Assembly: GCA_016169945.1 (NCBI GenBank)
Contig: JADLSH010000395.1
Span: 8,522,001-8,586,000, forward strand
Length of the DNA stretch: 64,000 nucleotides
Source of the DNA: Trachythela sp. YZ-2020
Lineage: Eukaryota; Cnidaria; Anthozoa; Malacalcyonacea; Clavulariidae
Reading direction: 5' to 3'
In this document: positions 23,785 through 34,148 of the stretch, piece after piece
Layout: each line of letters starts with the position of its first letter
Position numbering within the stretch: position 1 is the stretch's first letter
Position numbers and translations under genes: made by a program
Notes under the pieces: generated by a model
Database searches by the model: none
What the model was told of the DNA's origin: nothing
The model's input: only the letters and a program-made list of their open reading frames with translations

Positions 23785-23996
23785 TTTGAATTTCTAGGGT
23801 CTCTAGAACAGCATTTCACGCATTCTGAGACGAGTGTTGCAGAAAATTAGCCAAGAAAAAATACTCTTTTTATCGTTATTGGAGACATTGCATGCACACT
23901 TTCTGCCCGGATTTCAACTTTTCACAAGAACAGTTTTGGAGATCATTGGGGGGCAGAGCCCCACCTTGCCCCCCTCCCCTTGGCTACGCCACTGCC
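23785..23996. repeat. dispersed repeat, copy B (see 7935-8150)
   Basis: Same blocks as copy A, ending in 'ccccttggctacgccactgc'. It lies just outside the right end of the hAT element. Confidence 0.65.
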
Positions 23997-24650
23997 TTAA
24001 ATGACTGTTACTAATATCACGTCAATTATGTTTACTGATGTCGTAAATAGATTCAGGACTCTGAACATTTGAAATGTGATATTATTGAGAGTAACGATGG
24101 CCATTTCTCATTTACAAGATTTTCGTGTTCTCGCGAGTGACGAGTGGAACAAGTACTCGATATATTCGTGAATCACTCGCGGGTACTACTGCATGTATGT
24201 TACTTGGGAACAGGTTGTAGTTGATGTAAACTAGTCATTTTTCTCAAGATTATTCGCTTTTAAAATTTTCTCGATTTTCATGTAACTATATTTTTCCTCA
24301 TGTTTATTTGTTGCACATTCGACTGCTTGACACAGTCGAGTAAATTTTGAAAACAAGATATATGCGCTACGCTCGCAACAAAATCACCACTTGTGCGGTT
24401 GTGCAGAGTGTTTACGATTTCAAGCTTAATGTGATTGAATCAAAATTTATCATGAAACCAAAATAACAACGACAATCGAAATAGGTAACATGCACGGTAG
24501 TACGAACAAATATAACTTTATTATCTGAACTTGTATAATCGTCCTCATGCCTACCTTCATTATTTGGAGCGGGACCATGATTATCTTCGTCGTTTAATAG
24601 CTGTACTTCCTTAATTAAGACAGATAATGCATATAACGATGTTTTGATAT
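23997..24650. other. no gene recognised
   Basis: AT-rich unique-looking sequence. No ORF, repeat pair or RNA gene was identified. Confidence 0.4.
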
Positions 24651-24699
24651 TTAGGCTTTGTACAGAACAATACTAGCGTATACCCTGGGTAACTGGGTT

Positions 24700-24762
24700 A
24701 ACCGTTTTTTTTCTTCTGGTTTAACCGTTTTTTTCTTCTGGTTTAACCGTTTTTTTCTTCTG
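24700..24762. repeat. short tandem repeat 'ggtttaaccgtttttttcttct'
   Basis: Three copies of a ~24-bp pyrimidine-rich unit (TTAACCG, then a T-run, then CTTCTGG). Low-complexity ORFs on both strands derive from it. Confidence 0.8.
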
Positions 24763-25097
24763 CATTCTTGCATGTCTGCATTTTTGCATGTCATTTCCAA
24801 CTTAGGAGATGTAACTAGGAAGGTCAGCGTAAAGTTTAGCATTTTGTAAGGATGCAATAAAGTTATTAAGCACAGAATCATGTCGCCACGTAAAACGTCC
24901 TTCATTTAGATGAGTCAGTCTTAATATTATTCTATTATAATGATCATAGAAATAGTAATAATTATAAGAATAATAATTAGAGGAATGAATTTCGTGCAGT
25001 GTACGGCGGGGACTATAGCAAAAAATTGCATTTGGAAAAAAGTTAAATATATAAAGTTATATTAACGAGTTAAACCCTAGGTCTGCGTAGGTCTATT

Positions 25098-25551
25098 CAG
25101 CGCCGGATTAACCATATGGCAGAAGGGGCATCTGCCCACGGGCCCCGCGCTTTAGGGGCCCCACGCTTTAGGGGTCCCGCGCTTTAGGGGCCCCGCGCTT
25201 TAGGGGCCCCGCGCTTTAGGGGCCCCGCGCTTTAGGGGCCCCGCGCTTTAGGGGCCCCGCGCTTTACTCAGTTCAATTTTTCTTCGGCGCGTGGCTGGAG
25301 GAAAAAAGGGCCCCAAAGCCGTAAGGCCACCAAAGTAAAATAACGTTACTCCAAAAAGCGAGGCCCCCGAAATAAAAAGCAAGGCCTTTAATGCTTGAGC
25401 GATCGGACCAACAGAAAAATATGTGAGGCCTTAGAAATCAAAAAGCGAGGCCCAAAAAGTCAAAAAGGCACCCTTGCAACCAGATAAAGCTTTGCCCAAG
25501 AAAATTTTAGGGAATTCTGAATTCGGGCCCGTGAAGGTTATTCCGGCCCTG
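25098..25551. mobile_element. non-autonomous hAT element related to 18347-23716
   Basis: 454 bp. Ends CAGCGCCGGATTAACC / TTCCGGCCCTG. Perfect 8-bp TSD GGTCTATT (25090-25097, 25552-25559). The left end holds about eight tandem copies of a 15-bp unit GGGGCCCCGCGCTTTA. No coding capacity. It shares terminal and subterminal motifs with the autonomous copy 1.4 kb upstream, which is its likely source family. Confidence 0.9.
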
Positions 25552-25559
25552 GGTCTATT

Positions 25560-28260
25560 TACACCAAGGCTCACGCACTCACAATTTTTTACATATAATT
25601 TTAATTACGAGGAAAATATATATATATATATATATGGTTGGATAAAATAAACGTACTTCTGTCGTGCCAGCATATTCATCCTCCACATCCGAGTAAATAT
25701 CATCCACGCTTAAAATCTTTTTCTGAATAAACATGCATATGTATATATTTATTAACTATAGATTACATTTTGCCGTTTTATGTTCAGTTATAACGTAGAT
25801 ATTGGAGTTATATATTAGACACACAGAACAACGTCACAAAATGGTAAGAACAAAAGGGTATTGGCACTTTCCGGGCGTCATGTCTGCTAACATATATAGC
25901 TCTTGAGCAATAATAATCAGAGAAATTTGAGCCCGCAATAGCCTTGTGTAACACTAGGACTCCTTTAAATTAGAATTTATTAACCAACTGTTATATATGC
26001 TTGAAGACGTTTTGTAATGTTTAAACAAAACAAATCTATATTATGCAAAACAAAAATATAATAACTACTATGTGTAAATGCACGATGGAGATCATGTAGC
26101 AATTCAATAAAATGTTTCCCAACTTCTCAGCTCGCTGGGCAGTAGAATACCTTACTAAGTTATGTTATAGAGGTATTCTACAAGGTTTAAGCTACGTATA
26201 TTTCAAAGGTAGGATTTTGCATGGCAACTAGCAGCATATGGGATTTCTGCATGAACTCTGCCTGATTTTTAAAGTTTAGTATAAACGTCGTCGATATCAT
26301 AATGACGTGATTCTTACGTCCATTCAAAGAAAAGATTTGGTCCAAGACTAACAGGTGGGAATTTTGCCAGCGCTGGTCAACAAATTGCAGGCGCACGCAA
26401 AAAATTCTTTCAAAATTTGTTAAAATGAGCAAAAACAAGTTTTCGAGTGTCTTTTTTGGCCAGAAAACAATATCAAAATAATTTTCTACAAAGTTTATGA
26501 CAAAATAAACAGGAGGAAAGAAATTGGATTGAAATCACAACATTATAAAGGATATTATTCTACGGCGAAACATGAACGAAATTTTACTTTGTTCAAAGAT
26601 GCTAGGTGTTTTGGCTCCGTGAACAGATAAAATCAAAAAGTTAAACTTACGGTGGGTTTGAATTTAAGTTCTCAACACATCTTTTACTACAAAATTACTG
26701 AAATAGTTTTCTTATTATGAAAATCTGTGAGATCCTTAAACGATAGTCTGAAGCTTTCTTAAATAGTAATTCAAGGTGTGAAAATCAGCACAGTAAAATG
26801 ATAAAGAAATAAAATATTTCAAAATTTTGTCGAGAGCCTCAAAACCAAATACGGTTTAAAATACCCCTAATAGCATATACATTATATTGGGGAAGAATTT
26901 ATTTACATCAAAATTCGCGCTAGTACGAATTTCGGGGATTTTCTGGGGAAAAAAGAGTCTCCGATCTTTTCCGATACGTATAAAGATGTTTCTTTACGCA
27001 ATTTTTAAAAGTTATTCATTTGCTTGCACTCTCAGTCAATCGATCAATTAAATCATTTCGGTTGGTAGAAAAAACTGGGTCAAATCGCTCGGAAATTCAA
27101 TAGCCGAGTTTACTCGCCCCAGGTCTCATTTCTAACAACCGCGCGAAATCCAACGCATGCTCAAACAAAATTCCCACCTGTTTCCAAGACTTGTTTTTAA
27201 TGTAATTCGGACTGCTGGTTGGAATGTTTTGTCAAAAAGCATTAATGCAAAATATAATCGTGCGTCTGAGGCTACTGAGTTGAAACGTGGAAATTTCGTA
27301 TTGTATGCAGAAAATGAGTATGTCAAATAAGTACAATTGGTGGTCAAACATTGAGTTTATGTCATTGCATAGTTTCGGAACATGACAAGCGCGACTTTGG
27401 CTGATAGGTATGCAATAGTAAATATTTATAGTTTGCCGCTACCCCATAAAAAATATTAAAGAGTATAGATGGTAATTGTTTATTCTTACATGTTGACATT
27501 TGATGCGATTCAATGGCCAGTTTGATAAACTTGATGATGAATCTATTAAAGAGAAATTGGGTCACTATATATGTTGTTCCAACTACGTTTTAGAAGCAAA
27601 CGTTCACTTATGAGATATGCGTATCAAAAATGTGTAAATAAGATCTCAATTCTTCACCAAAATAGAATTTAGCACGCAAACAACATTTCGCACAATCGAC
27701 CTTGCAAATTTGGTCGGATTTTGTTCAAGCAGAGTACAATATGTTAAGAAAATAAAAATATCTAATCAAAACCCTTGTATTTTTGTTTGTGTGAGTGGGG
27801 GGGGGGGGGGGGCGAGTTAGAGAGCTAGAGGGGGGTTGTGTGAAAGGGAGGTTTATTAGTGAGATTACGGTATACACGATTTCATATAGGCTAGAGAATG
27901 ATCATAGCGTTATGACAAATATTTGAAGTGTGACTGTGTATTCAATAAACACATGATTCAAGTGTATTTACCACTGGAATCTTCATCAGAAGACGAATAT
28001 CTTCTTGCGTATCCACATTTTGTTAAAGAGAAAAAAAGTCTGTTATTCAATTATTTAATAATGTTGCAGGAGCGTATTCCCACATCGCCCCAAGTAAAAT
28101 TAACTTCGCATTTGTAAAAATATAGTAGTTTGATTTCACAAACACTCTAGCTATTAATTGGCAATGTTTTGTACAGCACGTGCAATACACGCGCCCCGCA
28201 GTAGCTATAACTCCGTGCGATTGGTTCTCTAAATAGCACGCATTATAAAAATAAACGAAA
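25560..28260. other. long stretch without recognised genes
   Basis: AT-rich. Contains a TA microsatellite (25617-25635) and a poly-G tract (27796-27812). Small ORFs (for example 27923-28117 plus and 26187-26438 minus) show no family motifs. No splice-consistent coding exons were seen. Confidence 0.5.
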
Positions 28261-28271
28261 TGCTATTTTGA

Positions 28272-28463
28272 CAGCCTCATACCCAGGCGCTTTTAAGGAA
28301 AAGAAAAAAATCGCATTCTCCTAATTTATAGAGATCAGTGGCTAAGCCTCTTCGTCACGACCTCCCCAAGCACCCCCGCGCGCTCGCTCAGCTTAGCCAC
28401 TGATCTCTATAAATTAGCTGAATGTGATTTTTTTTCCTTAAAAGCGCCTGGGTACGAGGCTGC
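28272..28463. mobile_element. foldback MITE, MULE-like (copy 2)
   Basis: Near-perfect 75-bp arms from CAGCCTCATACCCAGGCGC to GCGCCTGGGTACGAGGCTG. Perfect 9-bp TSD CTATTTTGA (28263-28271, 28464-28472). Same family as 6864-7055. Confidence 0.9.
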
Positions 28464-28695
28464 TATTTTGACATGTTTTGACAGAATATAATAACATTTG
28501 GCGTGGCCAATCATATTCGTTTCTGATTTGGATTTAACCAGAGCCCCTCGTCGCGCTCCGTTGACCGCGCGTAAGACGAGCTCTGGGTACGAGAATGACC
28601 TGTGATGTCAGAGACTCGGGGCCCAATCTTGGGCCCTACTTTAGCCCGCGGCGTCATTCTCGTACCAATGCCCGCGGCGTACTCTGTGCGGTTTT

Positions 28696-28890
28696 CACTT
28701 GTTTCCATCTATCAAACTGACGTTACGCAATTTCATATTCGCTTTTCTTGATTTTTCTTCATCAATTTGGTTAGGGTTAGGAGGTTTTAGGGTTATGGTG
28801 AGTTACAACGTTTTTATTCTACCAAACCGTAGTAAGTACTTCCGGTTAACATGAGATGCACGTTGCATGTGTCGCCATGAGTCAGACAGT
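28696..28890. repeat. DIRS left inverted terminal repeat
   Basis: Two blocks (28696-28727 and 28816-28887) are complementary to right-end sequence (50342-50373 and 50200-50270, and also 50010-50050). Confidence 0.8.
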
Positions 28891-29148
28891 CAGTACAAGT
28901 TGTGAAGCCGTGGAGTTACAACGTTTAATATTTGGACAGATTTTGGGTGGAATACTTTCAAGAGTTGAGAACTTACAGGTAATTTCTTCCCAAGATAGTT
29001 ATTTATTTTAAGTTTGTCTTATGTTATTAGGTTATTTCAGAATCAAAGGTTTAACACCTGTATTAAACAGCGCTTTATAATGGCGATCGTTCAAAAGCTA
29101 TTAATTTATTTAAAACTGTTTGTCGCTTGACAAAGGTTGATTTGCGGG

Positions 29149-29275
29149 AAAGAAAGTTATAGTTTCCCATGCGTTTCCCATACAAATAAAGGGAAAGAAA
29201 GTTATAGTTTCCCAGCGTCTACCTCCGATATTTCAAACTTAAAAGTTTGCAGGGAAGAAAGTTATAGTTCCCTGA
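29149..29275. repeat. three copies of GGGAAAGAAAGTTATAG hairpin motif in DIRS leader
   Basis: GGGAAAGAAAGTTATAG followed by TTTCCC occurs near 29149 and 29191; a third copy (near 29251) is shortened to GGGAAGAAAGTTATAG plus TTCCC. Each can form a stem GGGAAA/TTTCCC. They lie between the left repeat and gag, in the transcribed leader. Confidence 0.7.
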
Positions 29276-29281
29276 GTTAGA
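29276..29281. other. 6-bp target site duplication, left
   Basis: GTTAGA, repeated at 41207-41212, immediately outside the TATGGG...CCCATA termini. Confidence 0.9.
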
Positions 29282-30362
29282 TATGGGCGGCCGTCACCAC
29301 CAAAAATACTAAACATGTCAAATGAATGGACACAAACACAAACGGTGCATCATAAACACAAATAATTCATTGCGTTTACAAATGATGAAACGTAGCTTAG
29401 TGATATGATTGGACAAGATGAGAAGTGGTCCGTCTAAACTTAAAATGATTTATTCGGCATTGTACTAATTTAATTCGTTTTGCGAAATAGTTGAAGTAAA
29501 TGTGAAACGATTCAACGCGACTATGTGAAACCATTCAATGCAATGTGAATTGTTTCGATGCTATTTGATATCATTTGTTTAAATTAGAAATCATTTAACT
29601 AAACGTGAAATGACTCAACCAAATGCCAAATGATGCATTTCAGTGTGAAATGGTTTAATGCAATGTCTAATCATTTGACTAAATGTCAAATGATTCGATG
29701 TCAGGTGAAATGCTTCGATGTAGTTTGAAATGACGTAATTTGTGCGGACGCGGCGCGTGTTGCAGTGAAACCATTCATCAAGATGTGAAGCCATTCATCA
29801 AGATGTGAAACCATTCATCAAGATGTGAAGCCATTCATCAAGATGTGAAGCCATTCATCAAGATGTGAAACCATTCATCAAGATGTGAAGCCATTCATCA
29901 AGATGTGAAACCATTCATCAAGATGTGAAACCATTCATCAAGATGTGAAGCCATTCATCAAGATGTGAAACCATTCATCAAGATGTGAAGCCATTCATCA
30001 AGATGTGAAATGGCGCAAGTCTTTTCCGCTTGAATCAAGAGAATATTCTCCTTTGAATAACGGAAATGTGAAGAACTGATAAATTTCAAAAGTGGAAGTA
30101 CAAATTTCTCTGCTTTGGGTTTTTTTACCGCCAAAATACTGCTTCTCACCTCACGTGTGTTTATTTTATACGAATAATTCTCTGGTTATTTTCGATTATT
30201 CATAAAGAAATAAAACATAAAAAGACGTCAGGCTACTGGAGGTAAGACTTCATATTTTTTACTAATAATTTTTACAGTTCATTAATAATGTATAAGTCTT
30301 CTTTCCTAGCCCCATGCATGAATAAATTAATATTTTATGAGCATATTATTAAAATGAGTAAG
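29282..30362. repeat. left terminal inverted repeat (1081 bp)
   Basis: Complementary to 40246-41206 almost base for base outside the minisatellite. It ends inward at AAAATGAGTAAG. Apart from the minisatellite it contains a degenerate ~20-bp periodicity of 'gtgaaatgattcgatg'-like words (29500-29740). Confidence 0.93.
29771..30010. repeat. 20-bp minisatellite in left TIR, 12 copies
   Basis: Twelve exact-length units CCATTCATCAAGATGTGAAR (R alternates G/A). Confidence 0.97.
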
Positions 30363-30785
30363 GTCCAATACCAAAATGATTTGGGGAGAAATTTTAATAA
30401 TAAAAAGTTGAAACAACTTTTCTTTGTTACTCCAAACAATGTCTAAGAATTATACTAAAAAGATTTATAATAAGCAATTGAAAAGCGTGAAGTTTATTTA
30501 CTGAGGTTTTTACAATATTTTGTCATATTTCCCTAAGTGCTACTTTAATTTCCCCCCAGATTTTGGGGGAAAAGGCTAGTCACGTGACCAGCGGTAACCA
30601 GGGTTTTTCCTTGCCTTAGCGTGGTAAAAAACCCTGGCTTGCGAGGTTGCTAGCCTATACTGTTGTGGTTATCCTACCTTCGTTGGCAAGGCATAATAAA
30701 TATTCAATATTATGTTACTAAATTATATTTTAAACTGTGCATCAACAATTGATATCTTAGCCAAATTATAAGAAGACTTACCATA

Positions 30786-31161
30786 TTCTCTCTATTAATC
30801 CCCCCCCAGGCTTTTGTTTTTGGGGGGGGGTTATTAGAGAGGGGGGTTTATTTGAGAGGGGGCTTATTTCTTTTTTTGGTAAAATTATATGATAATTTTC
30901 TTCCGCCACAAAGTGATGTGTGTAAAACAACAATGTATTCTAAATGTGTTAGGATTTATCAACTTTTCAACTATATATACATTTCAGGATGTTCATGACA
31001 TGTTTTAAGCATCATATTATTCTTCCGAAAATGAAAATAAATTTGTGGAAATCTGTTTCTTGAAAAACATTGGGGGCGAGGCACTTAATAAATTTCTTCA
31101 CCTGAAAAGGGGGGCTTATTAGAGAAGGGGGCTTATTGAGAGGAGGGCTAAATAGAGAGAA
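30786..31161. mobile_element. MITE, G-rich, TA-flanked
   Basis: Ends TTCTCTCTATTAATCCCC and its approximate complement GGGCTAAATAGAGAGAA, flanked by TA on both sides (mariner-type signature). The inside repeats 'ggggcttattagaga'. Confidence 0.55.
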
Positions 31162-31190
31162 TACAGTATGAGGGTCACATACTTGTTACT

Positions 31191-31398
31191 AGGGAGCTTA
31201 AGATGCACCAAATCTACGACGCGGACGCGACTAAAAACTGCCGCTATTCTCACAGTTTCACTTCACGGGTAAAAATTATGGATTGTTGTTGGTAAAGAAA
31301 GTCAGAGACACGAGGAAAACAAAGTAAAACTGATTTCCGATTATTAGCGACTGTTTTTTAGTCGCGTCCGCGTCGATTTGGTGCATCCTAAGCTCCCT
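31191..31398. mobile_element. 208-bp MITE just upstream of the integrase gene
   Basis: TIR of about 45 bp: AGGGAGCTTAAGATGCACCA ... GGTGCATCCTAAGCTCCCT. The flank is ACT on both sides, or TA if the end is trimmed by one base. Its right end is only about 90 bp from the integrase ATG, so it occupies the likely promoter region. Confidence 0.8.
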
Positions 31399-31486
31399 AC
31401 TGTGTGTTAGGTAAGTCTGTTTTATTTATAGCTTGGTGTTTTCTGTTTCTATTTAGCTTTCTTTTATGGAATAATCTAACAACATA

Positions 31487-34076
31487 ATGGATGAACTAAA
31501 GACTGAAATGAAAAATGCAATTGCAGATGTGATTAATATACTATCTAAACCGGAAGAACATGAAGATCTTGAGTTGTGTGTCACAAGACTGGAAGTACTT
31601 GCAGAAAATGCCTTGAGTTATGATGATATACCACTTGAGGTTGTCGATTTGTTGAACCAGGCAGTAAATGTTTTAAAGAGAAACATTGGGATGGAAAGAA
31701 CGTACGACTCATATCAAGCTCCTATTCTTAACAATGAAAGAAATAGAGGAAGGCCAAAATTTGCAATAACTGAAGACCAACTACTATTTTTTAAGGGTAA
31801 ATAGTCTTGTAACTAGGCAACTAGTACTCCATACATTGTAGCCAGAGGCTGCATCAGCTATAGTTTATACATCATCTGTCCACTGTGTTCTGAATGCAGT
31901 TTTATATATTTTTAGTTTTATTATGTTATGTTTAATTTTATTATATTATTATAATATATATTGGCTTTTATAGATAATGGATTTACCCAAAAAGATATGG
32001 CTGTTATGCTCGGCGTTAGTAGACGTACTGTGGAAAACCGTATGGCTGAATTTAATTTAACAAATGCTAACAGATTCAGTGATATTGATGATAATTCTCT
32101 TGATGCTTATACAGAACGCACCATTGGTCTTTTCCCCAGATCTGGTAAAATTAAAAAGTGCTTTATGCTGTAATTACACTGTAATACAGCTTTACACAGC
32201 AAGTGGATATGTTAGGCAGGGTACAGTATATACTATCCTGTAAGCCATAGACAGCACCCCTCAGAGATATTTTAAGCTTTAACCCAAATTAAGGTGCACC
32301 TTTCTCTTCCGAGTTCCAAAATAATTCTGGAAAGGGTCTATCAAAGTGATGTTATATTTGATACAACAAAGCAAAGTAAATTTCACAGGAAAAAAGTTGA
32401 AATTGTCCTCTTTTTAGTGAGTAGGCACACTCAACATCCTGAGAACCATAGTTTGCATCCAGTTGCCCTCTGGTAACTTAACAAAATACTTCTGCAGTAA
32501 TATCATTTTCATTTTGTAGGTTTGAAAACAATAGAAGGCAAAATACTGGCTGAAGGGATCAGAGTTCAAAGAAGGAGGCTTAGAGAGTCGGTGAAGCTTA
32601 GTTGACCCTGTAGGTAGAAGGATGAGAAGAATAAGTGTTATAAAAAGACGTGTTTACTCAGTCCACTCGCCTCTATCCCTCTGGCACATGGATGGAAACC
32701 ATAAGCTAATAAGGTAGCTTAATTTTTGTAATCTTATATTCCTTCTGAAAGAGGCAGTTACCTGCAATGTTTCAATTCCCTATAGAAGTCTATTTATTGT
32801 ATATAGGACTATTTCGGGTATGACTAAACGGACAGTTAAGAATTGGAGAGTTGTATGGGAGAGTTATGATTTAGGAGAGTTACGCTTGAGCCACGCCCAC
32901 TTTTGTCGACGACCACGCCAAAAATCTTTACTTTTATTATGAGTTCTTTGAGATAACATGAAAGTAACTCGATAGAGTTATTGTTTATTTAACTCACTTT
33001 TGCAAAATTTTAAAAAATGATGAGAGGTCTTTTTTGGCAATTCTGTCGGTCTGAAGTATTGAAGTTGTTTTCTAAAGCGCCAGCGCTACCTCGTTTATTA
33101 AGAACCATTCCTGAAATCAAATGCGATCCAGTTGATAGCAGTTATACAACTTTCTTTCATAGCAGTTATACATCCATGGATGTATTGATGGATACAGTCG
33201 TGTCATTGTCTATTTAACATGTAGTACAGACAATACATCCGCCACTGTATTAAATGTGTTTGAAAAAGCAGTAGAAAAATGGGGGTTACCGTCAAGAGTA
33301 AGGGGTGATATGGGAGTAGAGAACCGAGATGTTGCACGTTTTATGCTTGGTCATCCAGCCAGGGGTCCTGGACGGGGAAGCTATATCACTGGTCGCAGCG
33401 TGCACAATTCACGAATAGAACGTCTATGGAGAGACGTTTATCAGGCAGTAGTTTCGCTTTTTTATGACTTTTTTATGATGATGGAGAGTCAAGGTATATT
33501 AGACCCGGACAATGAACGTCACTTGTTTTGCTTGCATCGTATTTATAAGTCGATCATCAATGAAATGTTGGAAAAGTTCATAGCTGCTTGGAACAATCAT
33601 AAAATACGAACAGCTTCGAACAAAAGTCCATTGCAGTTATTTATAATGGGAATGCAACAAATTCAGCACGAAGTTGGGACAATAGCAAACCAATACTTTG
33701 AACAACTATCCGAGGTATGAATACAATTCACAAATAAAAACCCCAGTATTTTTAAACTCAATTACTCTACTATTTTACAAAGTATTTTCTAGTAACTATC
33801 ATGCAGTGCGATTAACCAATAACAAAATAATTTAACTGTCATTCAAACAGAATGAGATACAAGCGTTTGGGTTGGATGTTAATGCGTTATTGCCAGAAGA
33901 TGTTAACAATGGTGACGAGGGTTGTTGTTCCGAGACCCGTCCCCACTAAACGAAACGGCGCTTATGACATTCATGGACCTGATATCACGCTTGGCACGCA
34001 CAGATCCATGGATACTGAACTTTATATTAATGGCTTGCGAATATTAGATAGTTTAGTGGTGGATGACACACAATAA
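31487..34076 (+). pseudogene. integrase-core (DDE) transposase, multi-exon, frameshifted
   Basis: Exon 1 (31487-31796) encodes a helical N-terminus (MDELKTEMKNAIADVINILS) ending in GRPKFAITEDQLLFFKG. Exon 2 (31974-32144) carries a helix-turn-helix (FTQKDMAVMLGVSRRTVENR). Exon 3 (32520-32713) reads GLKTIEGKILAEGIRVQRRR, then, after one surplus base near 32600, DPVGRRMRRISVIKRRVYS and LWHMDGNHKLIR with the first catalytic Asp. Exon 4 (33163-33714) has [10 protein letters not shown] (second-strand Asp), [32 protein letters not shown] (probable Glu) and [20 protein letters not shown]. Exon 5 (33851-34076) ends TELYINGLRILDSLV after another frame change near 33920. Exons 1-3 join in matching phase 1. 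The exon 3-4 junction is out of phase, so a further indel is likely. It matches the rva_4-like integrase family of fish and cnidarians by recognition. Confidence 0.82.
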
Positions 34077-34148
34077 ACGAATGTGCACAAAAAAAAATAC
34101 AACACCAAGTAGAGGTATGTACGAATATTTAAACGACTGTTATTAGTA

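Noticed and set aside
29771..30010. CRISPR-like array
   Set aside because: Units are head-to-tail 20-mers with no spacers, inside a transposon TIR of a eukaryote.
29958..30149. 63-residue ORF, nearly identical to one at 40459-40650
   Set aside because: Identity follows from the inverted terminal repeats, and it runs into the minisatellite. No independent coding evidence.
33017..33217. 66-residue plus ORF as a separate gene
   Set aside because: Overlaps the integrase exon in a different frame; the integrase frame carries [10 protein letters not shown].
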